A DNA stretch of 64,000 nt from Plotosus lineatus (GCA_024760905.1 CM045729.1:79029050-79093049), one strand, 5' to 3'; shown: positions 10,205-22,255, counted from the stretch's first letter. Numbers and translations: made by a program. The notes: a model not told the origin generated them from the letters alone.

Positions 10205-11420
10205 CATGAGAATGACGAGGGCTAGTGAAGCGGCGCACCCATATTGCACACTTCTGTCCCAGCTCCTTTTCCAAAACATTAAAACGTGCTCCCACAGCTT
10301 CTGTCTGTATTAAAAATATGACACTATGATCAATGTCTACATTCAAGAGCACATATGAGCCTGACATCGCGACAGATCACTGATTTGCTGTACTGCGTTT
10401 CCTGTCATCCAATTATATGTCTGAAACAGGAAACTTTAGAAACCCGGTTAAATGAATGTCATGTTCAATGTTTAATAAGGCTTCATCAATTTTCTGTAGG
10501 ATGAATTGTATATAATGTGGAGATATATGAAGCTCCAGAACTGCACACATTAAAAAAAAAAAATAAAAAAAAAAGAAACCCAACACCAGTGAGATTCACA
10601 TGCTGGGCAGCGTTAAATCATCCAGTCTCTCTGCTGTGAGCCTCCTTTAACTCTTACTCCAATTAGGTGCTGGGGAATGCATCATGGACCCACTAATATG
10701 CATGAGTGTTATTAAAACGGTAGCAAGCCGAGATGATTCAATACTCCATTGCAATTCCTTTGGTTTTCGTTTAGATGATGGATTAAAGAAAACCTGCAGA
10801 GTGCAAGTGAACAAATGAGTGCTTTCTTAAAACACAACCCTAATAGCTGGACCTGGACCTGCAGCATGTGGTGTGGTGGAAATTCACCAATGTGCTGTTT
10901 TTTGTTTGTTTGTTTGTTTGTTTGTTTGTTTGTTTGTTTTTAATTTAAACGAGAATGGGATAGTCTCAGCATGCGGGAATCTAAATAACTTAAATTAGAT
11001 TCTGTCTTTATTAGGAAGTTCGAGAAAAAGGTGATTACTGCACAAACCGTCCTCTGAAGGTCCTCAATGGCCCAATTCCTGCTTGCTTGCAGCAAATCCC
11101 TGACTCTCCAACTCTCCACCCCCCATCCTCATCCCAAAAACTGGGCTGGTGCTCACCTTGAAAAAGAGCCATTCATCTTTGATTTATTGCATCGGAGCAG
11201 AGAATTTCCATCTTCGCCCCCTGCAGGTTGTCACAGTTCTATAATTGGCCGAGCCGCGTGACTGACCTAGCCGGTATTTTGGGCGTCCATGTTTGGGAAT
11301 CTTTTCTTCAGGTTGCCTCAAAATAGTGCGGCATCCGAGGAAAAAGTAGGGCACCGTTCACGTCGTCATTAATTGTCTTCCCCTTTCTAGAGCTCAAATG
11401 GTAAATGAGAAAGGAAGATG

Positions 11421-11455
<35 letters not shown>

Positions 11456-12526
11456 GTTTCTAACAGGAACCGGGCCTGAAAGAGGAGCTCCTGAATTCCC
11501 TTATCCTCTATGGATAGCACAGGTAAAGGATTTCTCATTGAGAAAGGTGAACGAATGGGGATGATGCGGAACGAGATGATCACTGAGCGTAAGGTTCCGG
11601 CCACTACTGGCCTCAAAGTGTCACTTAAGTGTCTGGCCAATCTTTTGTCCTCCCCGCCTCATTGTGTCACCTCCCCAGTTGCTCTGAAAGAATGTTCCAG
11701 AAACAAATGTCACCCAGGTCTCAGAAGGAAACACGTTTGGGCCAAGCCGTCCATCATCACAAAATAAAAACGAATAAAACCATGAACAACGAAAAGTTGG
11801 ATTACGGGGAGGTGGTTAAACCTTCTCGCAATGCAAGAGCAGGTCTGCATACATCGTGAAGCGCTTCCACAGATCTTCTGCATTCTTTAATCTTACATCG
11901 GCTTTATTGACTCTGCCTTCCTGCATCAATATTTCTGCTTCTCTCCACCACTGTTACTCATTAGTACAGTTGTTCCCTTGTTCAAATGTTCATTCAGTCA
12001 CTGCAGGGTGTCCCTGGTTCTCTGGGGGGATGGGGGAGGAACCAATTAGTTGTGGAGAAACACTGAGTATTTCACGTTAATTAGTCTCACTTTCTCTGAT
12101 TCCTGTTTCACCACAAGAAAGGAAACTGTGTAGTTCATGTTCGTTCGAAGCAATATACACCGCTAACGGAGAAGTACGGAGAAGCCACACGCTTGGAGTG
12201 CAACACTATAGCTAACATTATTTAGCTAATATTTTCCTGAAAAGAGGAAATCATTTGATTATTCAGCTCCTTCACATTAAATTCAGTCGACACCAATGAT
12301 GTGTCTAAATCTGGCGCTCGAAGACTGTTAGCTCCTTGGAACAATTTTTAATTGCTCATAATCCAATTATAAATATTTTAAAATGTCAGCAACAATATTT
12401 TGGCTATAATTAGCTATTTATTTCTTCAAGCTTCACACGTAGCATCCAGGTTGATGTTGTTTCTCGACCGACTTGTGACTGTTCCGTGGTATTGATGCTC
12501 AAATGAGCCCCACCGTATTTCAATTA
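10203..12526. other. Mostly unique sequence, no gene recognised
   Basis: About 2.3 kb with few repeats: an A-run near 10551-10574, a (TTTG)n tract at 10901-10937 and a poly-A run at 11427-11453. The part 10600-10780 includes AATATGCATGAG and other octamer-like words and could be conserved non-coding DNA. No exon or domain is recognised. Confidence 0.4.
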
Positions 12527-13315
12527 CAGTGATACCTCTGCTCACGAACATAATTGGTTCCCAGAAAGTGTGTGTAAGGCGAAAAGTTCGTCTTACGAAC
12601 ATTTATTTCCCAAAAGAAACCATTAAAATGAGAATAATCCGTTCCCAGGTCCCCATAAAACATAATTTTCTACTAAATAAGCCTTAAAACTACACAAAAA
12701 TATACCTTATTTTATGTATAATAAATGTGCTATTGTATTGTAATTAAAGAAATAAACTGTACTGTATAATAAAGTCGTTTTATTTACCTTTGTGATGGTA
12801 GTTGATGGCTTGATGGAATGGAGTGGGAGGAGGAGGGAGGGAGGGACTTACTGTTTGGAAGGAGAGTTTGGAAACGCCTACTGTTTGGAAACACCCTTAG
12901 CCACACACGCACCCTTAATAGCTTCCTTGTTCTTAAGGATGGGAGCAATGGTAGACTTGGCGTACTGGTACTGGGACGCTGAGTCACACAAACGCACACC
13001 TCGTTCGTGTTTTTCAATGATCTCCGCCTGTGGTGGGGTCTTTTTCGGTCCCATAATAGCAAAACTACACTCAATACGGTCCAAAATGTCCATCAAACAC
13101 AAACCACTTCCGCACTCAAAGAAAGGGGGTGACGAACTGGGACGCCGTGAGCGTGCGTCAGCTTCTCGTGGCCGCCACCGTGGCGCTGTTCGACCGCGTG
13201 GTTTGATTCGTCCGCCGAAAACTAGTTCGTCAGCAGAGACTATATGCTCGCAAATTTAATGTTCTTGAGGCGAAAAGTTCGTGAGCTTAAGCGTTCGTCA
13301 GCGGAGGTTTTACTG
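12527..13315 (-). mobile_element. Pogo/Tigger-type element relic, family P4
   Basis: TA flanks at 12525-12526 and 13316-13317. The ends are inverted repeats of about 23 bp with a few mismatches (left CAGTGATACCTCTGCTCACG; right complement CAGTAAAACCTCCGCTGACG). It contains the amino-terminal part of a CENP-B-type transposase on the minus strand and has lost the DDE core. Confidence 0.85.
12878..13051 (-). pseudogene. Tigger transposase N-terminus (CENP-B-type HTH), truncated
   Basis: A frame of about 57 residues begins MGPKKTPP and continues EIIEKHERGVRLCD, ending in ILKNKEAIKGACVAKGV before a stop. This is the psq/CENP-B-type helix-turn-helix that binds element ends in Tigger transposases, where the full protein is several hundred residues with a DDE catalytic core. 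Here there is no CENP-B second HTH and no core. A segment between MGPKKTPP and EIIEKHE also looks shortened. I chose the Met at 13051 because family proteins start with that motif; the frame is open further upstream to 13102. It sits within a TA-flanked element of 789 bp, so it is an internal-deletion derivative. Confidence 0.75.
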
Positions 13316-13584
13316 TATTTGTTCAGGAGAAGCTAGCTATGATTTGCACACATGAATTTCATGCAGCACAATTTGTATTCATCATTATACGCACGCACGT
13401 GGCTTACTGAGGCAGGACAGGTGGTAATATGGTCTGCTGAAAGCCCGAACCTAACTTCAACACCTTGAGCTTGAAGAACTCGATGTTTGGTGTCCGGAGC
13501 GACAACACACTCACCTCGAAGCTCATTGGAAGTGCTTAAGGAAACGCCTCCGGATCAGGTAAGCTCGTTGGTTGGTGATGGGTG

Positions 13585-13795
13585 GCGCCATTCCTCTGAC
13601 CTCACCCCTTGGGATTTCTTTCCTATGATGCTACCTTAAATCACGAGTAGATACTCATTGACCCCAAACCTTTGACGATATTAAGGTTTTCATCGCCGCT
13701 GTTTCGGCTGACATCACCCATCAAGCCACGACAGCCTTCAGAAATGGCCTCCGAGTGTGCCTAGACCATGACAGCCTCCATCCGAAGGTTCTTTA
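13585..13795 (+). pseudogene. DDE-type transposase C-terminal relic (mariner-like)
   Basis: Read forward with stops and shifts, this segment resembles the end of a DD34D/DDE transposase: a decayed Ser-Pro-Leu-Thr-Pro and Phe-Phe-Leu region near 13590-13620, then DDIKVFIAA and RNGLRVCLDHD near 13675-13775. No catalytic residue pair can be assigned with confidence, no TIRs were found, and the family is uncertain. It could also be another cut-and-paste superfamily. Confidence 0.4.
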
Positions 13796-13848
13796 AAACA
13801 TAACACATAAAAATTGTCCTAAAAGATTTTTCATAAAATTCTATTTGG

Positions 13849-14185
13849 GGCAGTGGTGGCCTGGTGGTAAAGGTGCTGGATCACTGATCCCAAGGATGGG
13901 GGTTCAAGACCAACTCTCAACGGGTTGTCACTGTCCCCCCAGTGCAGCTAACTAGGTTATCAAAGGCCTGCCATGTCTCTCACTGTCTATGGTGTGAGGT
14001 TCATGTAAAAGAACCATTGCTGACTTTCAGCAAGAGTAGCTGCATAACACTCAGCGTGTTTCTGCCCTGCGATGGCCTGGCAGGCTGTCCAGGGTGTACT
14101 CTACACTTGCGCAAAGTTGGCTGCGATAGGCACAAGCCTCCCCATGACCCTAATTAGGATTCAGAAAATTAATGAATGAATGAAA
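13849..14185 (+). mobile_element. SINE-A
   Basis: Forward copy with tRNA-like head at 13851, body and L2-like tail CTAATTAGGATTC, ending in AATGAATGAATG. Confidence 0.9.
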
Positions 14186-14276
14186 AATCCTATTTAACTT
14201 TCCTATTTTGTAGGAGATTATATTGACTCACCCTCCATAATAAACAAAATATATAGATAAAGACCTGGGGATATTT

Positions 14277-14580
14277 GGGGACAGCTGTGGCCTACTGGGA
14301 AGAGAAGCAGCTTCAGGACTGAAAGGTTGCTGGTTCGATTCCTGGACTAACAGGAAAAATGTGTGGCGGTGGGGGAGTGAGCTGCACCCTCCCCTCGTCC
14401 ACCTTCATGGCCGACGTGCCCTTCAGCAATGCACCCAACCCTGAACTGACTTCTGGGTGCCCGCAATGTGCTTGCCAGCCCACTCGTGTGTGTGTGTGTG
14501 TGTGTGTTTGTGTGTGCACGTGTGCGCATGCTCACTGTTTACATCTGTGTGTTTGGGTGGGTTAAATGTAGAGGAACCAT
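14277..14580 (+). mobile_element. SINE-D (tRNA-derived, HAmo-like)
   Basis: Head ACAGCTGTGGCCTACTGGG with B box GGTTCGATTCC, then a body resembling a widespread fish SINE (CCCTTCAGCAATGCACCC) and an internal (TG)n at about 14487-14520. A worn copy at 22.1 kb is related. Confidence 0.7.
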
Positions 14581-14857
14581 AACAAAAAAAAACATGAGTA
14601 TCCATGAACAAATTTTTACCATGCACTTATCTAAAAGGCTGAAATGTATTTTAAGTTCTTCCATCAGGAAACCTGAGCAATCCTCCGTCTATTAAAAAAA
14701 AAAAAAAAATCCAACCCAAGTTTTTATACTGGAAGTTAGTAATATACAATTTGCACTCATGAGGTACATTTCCATATCATACAAGCACCGCCATCCAGAA
14801 AGGGCTGAGGGAAGGGACATCTTGCCTCTGACATCTAATGCCAGCCTGCTGACTGTA

Positions 14858-14888
<31 letters not shown>

Positions 14889-15195
14889 TTTTTGTCAAAT
14901 TGCTGAGCCTACATATTCAGGCCAGATGTAAAACAATTTGGTAGACATCACTATCCACCCTTTGTATGCATGAGCTCATAGTCACCCTTGATTGGCGAGT
15001 GATTACTTTCCATGACGGTGAAGACAGCACCAGCCATCCCCGCCTCCCTGATAACTTCGACAATTATCTCTTGTCAGCTCCTATCCAAAGGTTTCAAACT
15101 GCCTCAAACTTTTGGTCTCCAGGACGATAGTGCTGTATCCCGTCTGCTGTGCCTTTCTGTTAATTTAAAGCGGAATGGTAAACTTTTTACATTTG
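14581..15195. other. Unassigned AT-rich sequence
   Basis: Holds an A-run near 14694-14710 and a T-run near 14858-14882. No gene or repeat family is recognised. Confidence 0.4.
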
Positions 15196-15350
15196 CAGTA
15201 TTATCCAGAGCGACTTACAATTATCATTTTCTACAACCGAGCAATTGAGGGTTAAGGGCCTTGCTCAAGGGCCCAACACTGGTAACGGTGGGGATTGAAA
15301 CGCTGACCTTTAGATCAGTAACCCATCGTTTTAATCAGTAAGCACCATTT
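15196..15350 (+). mobile_element. tRNA-like dispersed fish repeat
   Basis: Matches the widespread fish repeat with the words CAGAGCGACTTACA and AAGGGCCTTGCTCAAGGG, here followed by a worn tRNA-like part. Related fragments lie at 32858-33075 and 39783-39835. Confidence 0.65.
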
Positions 15351-15448
15351 ACTTTCTGCTGAGCCTGTGAATATACACCAGACACTGCGAACGCCACAGG
15401 AACTACCTGATCCGAGATGTCAGGTCGAAATACAACAGCAACTAATTT

Positions 15449-15753
15449 TATTTCATTTTCTGAAACCGCTGAATCCTAATTAAAGTCGCGGGAAAGCTGG
15501 CGCACACCTCAGACGACTCTGGTGAGGGCAGAGTACACCCTGGACAGCTTTCCAGGCCATCGCAGGGCAGAAACATGCTGATGGCTTTGCAGCTACTTTC
15601 GTCGAAAGTCAGCAATGGTTCTTTTATATTAAACTCACAGTGAGAGACATGGCCGGCCTTTGATAACCCAGTTAGGTGCACTTGGGGACAGTGACAACCT
15701 GTGGTGAGTGGGGCTTGAACCCCCAACCTTTACCACCATGCCACCAGTGCCCG
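15449..15753 (-). mobile_element. SINE-A
   Basis: Reverse copy, tail at 15451 and tRNA-like head at about 15735-15753. Confidence 0.9.
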
Positions 15754-15834
15754 CAGCAACTAATTGTTAATCTTATGAAATCGTTGATATGAAAAAAAAT
15801 GCAAATGTGAAGGTCCTTTTTCTACGTGATAGCA

Positions 15835-16081
15835 GCATGGACTCACCAGGCCATTGCAGGGCAACAAGCACACAACCATTCACACTCACATTCATACGTA
15901 AGGGCAATTCTGAACAATTAGCCTAACAGTATATCTTTGGATTCAGGAAGGAAGCTGGAGAACCCACACATGTATGCAGAGAACGAACATACAAACTCCA
16001 CACAGAGACACTCGAGCCCGAAACCCAAGCCCGGAACCCTCTTGGTGTGTGGCGGACATGCTGACCACTACGCCACCACGT
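15835..16081 (-). mobile_element. SINE-B, tail truncated
   Basis: Reverse copy. The head is at 16045-16081 (GCTGACCACTACGCCACC). Only the part around CACCAGGCCATTGCAGGGC remains of the tail. Confidence 0.8.
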
Positions 16082-17940
16082 TCAAATCATGATTTTTATT
16101 TTTATTTTTTATTTTAAAGAAAAAATCAGTGTTGTTATGGCACTTCTCAAGGTGGTGGGGGCGGTGCCCTCTAATTTACAATGAGACGGGTTCATGATTG
16201 GCTTTCCTACTGGATAACGTTCTTACCTTGGCAGATACTCACGCGGCTCACTACGCTGACTGCTATCTAAAGGAAAAAAGCTTGTAGCAGAGGAGTACAG
16301 TACAAATATAGCAACCAATAACCTAACTCAGTCCAAACTTTCTCTTCCTGCAGTAGAACTTTTTTGCCATCCCCTGAAGTGGTTGCCATAGCAACCTGGG
16401 GTGCTGTACATTTCCATTGCTCCCCACTCTTTTAAAAACAAATTTCTGTCAGATTCAGTAGGAAGTAGAGAGGGGATTTAGCTCCAGGTAATCGCGATAT
16501 CTCACCTAAACAAGCACCCTTAAACAAATGGCTGAATCGACCTACTGCGTGCGAATTAGCAGAGGCGAGAGGGAGGTGCAGCGTGACACACATCTTAACG
16601 AAAAGCAGGCGAGCATGATAAGCCGAGTTAAGGCGAAATAAAGAAAATAAAAACTGTTTGACCGAACCTTGTCCATTTCTCAGTCCACAGGAGGTTAATG
16701 GAAATTTCAGCCCAGACACACTTATCGCCATTCACTCCTTTCGTCTGTTTGCTGCTCGTCTCCTTCCACTTTCTGTCGCCTCACTAAGAATCAAGCTGCA
16801 CGAAAACAGCATGCGGAGCCACCAGTCAACATTTCCTGCACAAGCACATGCACACAATGTTGAATTCCCTCGCTTGTCAGTCAGAACGCGAACACAGAGC
16901 TGCTATGTCGAGACACATGTCACTTCACCTCAGCACCAGCTGCCTGCAATCACTCCAGACCCAACACTGCCGCACAGCTTAGCTTTTCTGAGGGTGGTGT
17001 CATGTGAAGCTTGAAAGGTGTAGGCCACAGTGAGAGCCAGAAAAGCAACTTTGAAAACTTCTTTATGGATTATACCACTGCGCATTGACTTCTCAAATCA
17101 GAAGCTGGACATTCATTTTCTTTAACAGCAGCTCAGAAAGTAGCTCCGGCTGTAGTGTAAATCATGGGTTTTATCCTGTTTCTATAGTAACAGTCCATTC
17201 ACAGGGAATTATGTCGTGGACACTCTAGATAATCAAAAAAAAAAAAAAAAAAAACCCAGAACAAAACATGTTGTTATTTAAACAAAGACACGTCCCCAAT
17301 CGCTGATGAGGTGAAGCATTCTGTTAGAAGATGTTGATGGAGGAGAGGGATTCCAACACAAGAGAGTCTTCAGGACATAAGAGTTCGAGTTGTCTGGTTG
17401 TACAGTAGCTTGAGAATTTGCTTTGTTAGTCTGAATTAAGGAGAGGCGTCATGGTTTCAGGTGAGGATGTGAGGATATGACGCAGGCGCGGGATTCAGTG
17501 AGTGCAGAGTATTATTTCGAAAACATGGAATACACTAATACTGGAAGGCAGAAAACAAAGGGTGCATAGACCTCTGCTCAGGCTCATGCCAAAACAACAA
17601 ATCTATACATCACAGGCAGGTTTGCAGATACAGTCCATAGATCTGACAAGAACGCTGAAGCGTAGAAGCCCAGAAGCTCAAGACAACATTTTGTGAGAGA
17701 TCATGGCGTAGAATACTCTCAAAAACAAAAAAAAAAACAGACAGGCTGGTCATCATAACAGTGAACGGATCCGAGTCCAGATCATCCTGGCCTAAAACGT
17801 ACCGATATTGGTAATCCTTACAGTATAATTTACGTACTGTATATGCAATGCGTTTAAGCGGTTGAGATGATTCTTCTTTTATCATAAATGACCTTAAAAA
17901 GCACAAAACTGGTCATTTTATGCTGTGGATTAGTAGTGCC
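16082..17940. other. Mostly unique sequence
   Basis: No gene is recognised. A poly-A run lies at 17236-17255. An X-box-like palindrome is at 16382-16395. The segment CTATAGTAACAG with CATTCACAG at about 17182-17206 recurs at 34508-34533. Confidence 0.4.
16382..16395. promoter_or_regulatory. X-box-like palindrome (RFX)
   Basis: GTTGCCATAGCAAC fits the RFX X-box closely. No promoter is evident nearby. Confidence 0.35.
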
Positions 17941-17978
17941 GAGCTGAAGTGCAGGGGTTAGCAGTTTATCTCTGGAAG

Positions 17979-18250
17979 TGACGTCAACGCATTGGGCAGG
18001 GTTGACGTCGCCTGTGGAGACAGTGAGACGTCACATTCTAGTGTCTCGGAGGATGACAATGCCGCCAGAGATGTGTGTGTGATGGTAAATCCAAAACAGC
18101 TTACACAGCTGATATTTTGCCAACTCGGCTTTGCTGTCTTCAGTTGGTTTAGGAACAAAAATAGCAATTTTATGCGATTTCTGCTCTTGTTGTTTTTACA
18201 GCTCAGCACCGGCCGATAATGTGTTATGCTAGACGGGGTCAGTGACGTGG
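17979..18250. promoter_or_regulatory. Cluster of CRE-like sites
   Basis: TGACGTCA at 17979-17986, TGACGTCG at 18003-18010, GACGTCAC at 18027-18034 and TGACGTGG at 18243-18250, followed by CCAAT at about 18256. Four CRE-type motifs in 270 bp is more than expected by chance. It could be a buried element promoter or a host regulatory element. Confidence 0.4.
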
Positions 18251-18555
18251 CCCAGCCAATGCAACGGGTTTGCGCCACTACTAGGCTGAGCAGCAAATCA
18301 GAAAGGCATCATGTCTCTAAGCATGCCTGGAGTCAGAACACTCACACGCACACTGTACAATTGGGCATGGACTGATGCTTCTACAAGGAACATTTTAAAC
18401 AGCTAGAAACACTAATTCAGAACAGATACCCTTTAGGTAGACGACAAAAGGACAGAACAGCAAATGGAAGCCATTGAGTAATAAACTAGACAGTTAACCA
18501 AGAAGTGTTAAATTTCACTTCATTTTCTGAACTGTCTTATTTTGTCTTGTTCATG

Positions 18556-18699
18556 GGACCGATGGTGTAGTGGTAAGGGTGCTGGGCTCATGATCAGGAG
18601 GTTGTGTGTTCAAATCCCAGTTAGACCCCCACTGTGCTAAGACCCCTTGGCACGGTCTTAACCACAAGTGTGCCTCTGTTCACCCAGCAGTATAAATGG
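18556..18699 (+). mobile_element. SINE-C, 5' half (interrupted)
   Basis: Head GATGGTGTAGTGGTAAGGG and B box GTTCAAATCCC. It breaks after CAGTATAAATGG and resumes at 19592 with TACCAGTAAAATATACTGGG, as judged from the intact copy at 4.0 kb. Confidence 0.85.
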
Positions 18700-19591
18700 A
18701 TAGATAGATAGATAGATAGATAGATAGAGCTTTATTAAGCTCACAATGGAGAAATTCACTGTTACAGGCTCTTGAGGTACCATCAGTAGGGGGTGCAAAA
18801 TAGAGACATATACAATAATACATATACATACATACATACACACATACATATATATTCATCAGTTCATTTTCTGTAACCGCTTCATCCTAATTAGGGTCGC
18901 GGGGAGGCTGGTGCGAATCCTAGCCAACTCAGGGCGAGGGCAGAATACACCCTGGACAGCTCGCCAGGCCATCGCAGGGCGGAAACACGCTGACAGCTTT
19001 GCAGCCTATTCTTGTCGAAAGTCAGCAATGGTTCTTTTACATGCCTCACACCATAGACAGTGAGAGACATGGCCGGCCTTTGATAACCCAGTTAGCTGCA
19101 CTGGGAGGGGGGGGGGCAGTGACAACCTTGTGGAGAGTGGGACTTGAACCCCCAACCTTTGGATCAGCAATCTGGCGCCTTATACCACTAGACCACCACT
19201 ACCCCTTAATACATATATATTATATAAGTAAATAAATAAATAGATACATAAATAGTATAAATTAATAAACAATAAAAGAAAAGAAGGGAACGACTTTGTG
19301 GACTGGCCTATATTCAAGTGTAATGTATCTGAGGGCAGAGTAGATGGGTTGATGTGGTTCACAGTCAGTGGGGTAGATGTGGTTGATTAAAGTGCACGGG
19401 GTTTTTATTGCACATAACCGGTATTTTCACAGACAGTTACAAAGTGGCGTTGTACAGTCTGACAGCGGTGGGAATGAACGACCTGCGGTAGCGCTCCTTC
19501 CTGCACTGAGGATGTCTCAGTCGTCCACTGAAGGCTACAGTCTGGTGCAGTGGGTGAGAGCTGTTGTCCATGATGGATGTGAGCTTTGCTA
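18697..19591 (-). mobile_element. LINE 3'-end fragment with (GATA)n tail, split by a SINE
   Basis: Starts with (ATAG)n at 18697-18727, then a segment beginning AGCTTTATTAAGCTCACAAT, the usual reverse 3' end of a GATA-tailed fish LINE. It resumes after the SINE at 19206 and includes GTCTGACAGCGGTGGGAATG, also typical of such LINE-associated repeats. The clade is not determined and no coding frame remains. Confidence 0.6.
18853..19205 (-). mobile_element. SINE-A nested in the LINE fragment
   Basis: Full-length reverse copy, tail at 18855 and tRNA-like head at 19165-19205. It is the innermost insertion in this nest. Confidence 0.9.
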
Positions 19592-19742
19592 CCAGTAAAA
19601 TATACTGGGAAGATAACCTGAGATGGACTAGCATCCCATCCAGGAGGAGTTGAACTCCTAGTCTAGGAGTCTTCACGCTACAGAAACTGGGTCTGATGAG
19701 CCACTAGGCTCGGGTGTAAAAAGCCCAACAGACTTTACTTTA
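19592..19742 (+). mobile_element. SINE-C, 3' half (interrupted)
   Basis: Continuation of the SINE-C from 18699, ending with GATGAGCCACTAGGCTCG and a TTTACTTTA tail. Confidence 0.85.
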
Positions 19743-19744
19743 TT

Positions 19745-19812
19745 TTGTATGAGGGTTGCAGGGTGGCTGGATCCCAGCCAACTACAAGTGAAGGCGGGAT
19801 GCACAGTGACAG

Positions 19813-19845
<33 letters not shown>

Positions 19846-20055
19846 GCCATTCACACTCACTCCTAATGCTAACTGGAAGTATCCAATTAGCTTAAGTCAG
19901 ACTGTGGGAGGAAACTGGAGTATCCAGATGAAACCCACAAAAGTAGGAAAATGTGCAAACTTACCACAAAAGAACCTTCTCCGACCACAGGGTCTCAACC
20001 CGGGACCTTCTTTCCGCAAGGTGGAAGTGCTAACCACTTCACCACCGTGTTGCCC
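19745..20055 (-). mobile_element. SINE-B
   Basis: Reverse copy with an internal (CA)n at 19816-19843. Head at 20025-20055 (GCTAACCACTTCACCACC). Confidence 0.8.
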
Positions 20056-20356
20056 CCTTGTAATTTTTTGTAAAATAATAAATGTTTGAAATTAAACGTG
20101 TCATGGTCCGTTAATAGTATCTGCAACCAAACACTATAGATTGTTCTCAGACTCACGGATACTACACTCCCTCCAGTCCTACTGGCAGAACTATACGGGT
20201 GAGCACTGCTTTCTGTTAAGGTGCACTGTATAGAGCCTATAGCTGCCACCTGCAAGTGTTAAAGCCTGCCTCGATGAGCATGTCAGTCTCACAGCTGCCT
20301 GTCAGCATCAGACTGGTTGACGGGAGCAGCAGGCAATGCTTCGGGCGTGCGTCTCA

Positions 20357-20401
<45 letters not shown>

Positions 20402-20707
20402 TGAAAAGGGAGAGTTGAAATGCACCGCTGCTTTCTTGTCGCTTTTCTCTAACTTCTGAGCAAGTGCCTTGTGAAAGGCGAGCCGCATATGGCATTATCA
20501 CTTTTGATTAATTTACACCCTCCCACACTACGAAGGTAGACATGGGGTTATCTAAAAAAAAAAAAAAAAAAAGTGCCAGCACAGGCGTTATGTTTTTCCC
20601 CCCTCATGCCAGCAGAATGAGTTCATTATCAAACAAGATGGCGTGTGATATTTCATGGGAGCACTTGGGGCACACAATAGTTCGAATCTGAGAGATATGC
20701 CAGATAA

Positions 20708-20744
<37 letters not shown>

Positions 20745-21753
20745 TTTTTTTTTCAATTAAAATTCACAAAGACGTGAGAACTGCAGTACAACGTGTAGTG
20801 TGTACTGTCAGAATGTAAGACGTCTTCTAACATCCCACACTAATGTCACTAGAGTTAAAAGCCATCGAAATGATATCGCACTATTCACTATATTGGAGCA
20901 CATAGCTTTAAACATCAAGTCTGACATGGAAATAATGAAAAAAATTAAAAGAAAAAAATACTTTCAAAGCAGCCAGGTGCATTTACATCAAAGAAAAGAT
21001 TGTTAAATGATATGAAAACAATAAAAAAAAAAAAAAAAAAATCATACCTGCAAATGAAGCATCGGTGAAGAAGCGGATCACCTTCAAAATCTGTATATAA
21101 TGATGTTTCTTCAAATTTTCATTCAGATGAAATTGTAAAGAATGAATTTTTTTTATGTCGTTGAAACTATGGCGTGATTTTCATTAGTTGTGCAAGTTCT
21201 TCACTTGTTGCCCAGCCTTAATTCTGACATGTTCCCGGGCTGTCTCGAGGACCAGCGGCAATCATCGCTGTCTACAATTACCACTACCTGCAATTACTGA
21301 CACCTTGCCCGCTGTCTTGGACTCAGCGATGCATTGATTAACAAAGCTGAGGTGGGGGATGTTTACTCATGTCTCAACCGTGGCTGGTTATGAAGCATGC
21401 GCAACGCTTGTCAAGCGTGTCAGGACCCCGTTCGGTTCTCAATGTAAGAACTTGGCAATTACGGTTTAGTTGAGTGATCTGCATTAAAGCTCATTCACAT
21501 GGACAATGACAAACAGCAGCTGTTGAGACAAACTCATCTGTGAAGAAAGGGTGGAAGTCGAAGAAAAACAGTGTGTGAGCCGAATAACGATGGATGGAAT
21601 CTAAAGGAAACGTGTTTACTGAAAGATTGAACAGATGTGCCAACAAGGGGGTTCGATGCTTAGCACTGCTACCTTGCAGCAAGAAGGTTGTAGGTTTGAA
21701 CCTCCCAGCTGACAAGGCCTCAGTGATATGTTTAGGGTGTACTCGGATTGTGG
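20056..21753. other. Unassigned sequence with microsatellites
   Basis: (TG)n at 20360-20398 and 20711-20741, poly-A runs at 20554-20571 and 21024-21041. No exon or repeat family is recognised in the remainder. Confidence 0.5.
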
Positions 21754-22090
21754 TGGCAGTGGTGGCCTGGTGGTAAAAGGTGCTGGATTGCTGATCCTAA
21801 GGTTGGGGGTTCGAGTCCCACTCTCCACAAGGTTGTCACTGCTCCCCCCAGTGCAGCTAACTGGGTTATCAAAGGCCGGTCATGTCTCTCACTGTCTATG
21901 GTGTATGAGGTATGTAAAGGAAACATTGCTGACTTTCGATGAGAGTACCTGCAAAGCCGTCAGCGTGTTTCTGCCCTGCGATGGCCTGGCGAGCTGTCCA
22001 GGATGTAGTCTGCCCTTTGGCCAGAGTCAGCTGGGATAGGAGCCAGCCTCCCCGCAATACTAATTAGGATTAAGCGGTTTTAGAAGATGA
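21754..22090 (+). mobile_element. SINE-A
   Basis: Forward copy, head GGCAGTGGTGGCCTGGTGG and B box GGTTCGAGTCC, tail CTAATTAGGATTAAGCGG. Confidence 0.92.
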
Positions 22091-22099
22091 TGAAGATAA

Positions 22100-22255
22100 T
22101 GATATTAGTGATAGCCATAGAGAAACTGGTTTGGGAACTATAAGTCACTGATTCGATTCCCAAATTATGAGGGAAAATGTGTGGCAGAGGGAGACTGAGC
22201 TGCACCTTCCATTCCTCTACCTGAATGGCTAGAGTGCCCTTGAGCAAGACACAAG

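Noticed and set aside
9600..10210. Possible CRISPR-like regular spacing of repeats
   Set aside because: The repeats are CA microsatellites and the spacers are duplicated, not unique. CRISPR arrays are not expected in vertebrate DNA.
12792..13259. 155-codon forward frame across the P4 Tigger element
   Set aside because: It is antisense to the recognisable CENP-B-type HTH on the minus strand and has no domain of its own.
13849..13935. tRNA-gene-like A and B boxes in SINE heads
   Set aside because: They are SINE promoters. The sequences do not fold into a complete cloverleaf with a normal anticodon arm, and they continue into SINE bodies.
16658..17014. 118-codon forward frame
   Set aside because: No domain, no homologue recognised, and no splice or promoter context. 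Length alone is not persuasive.
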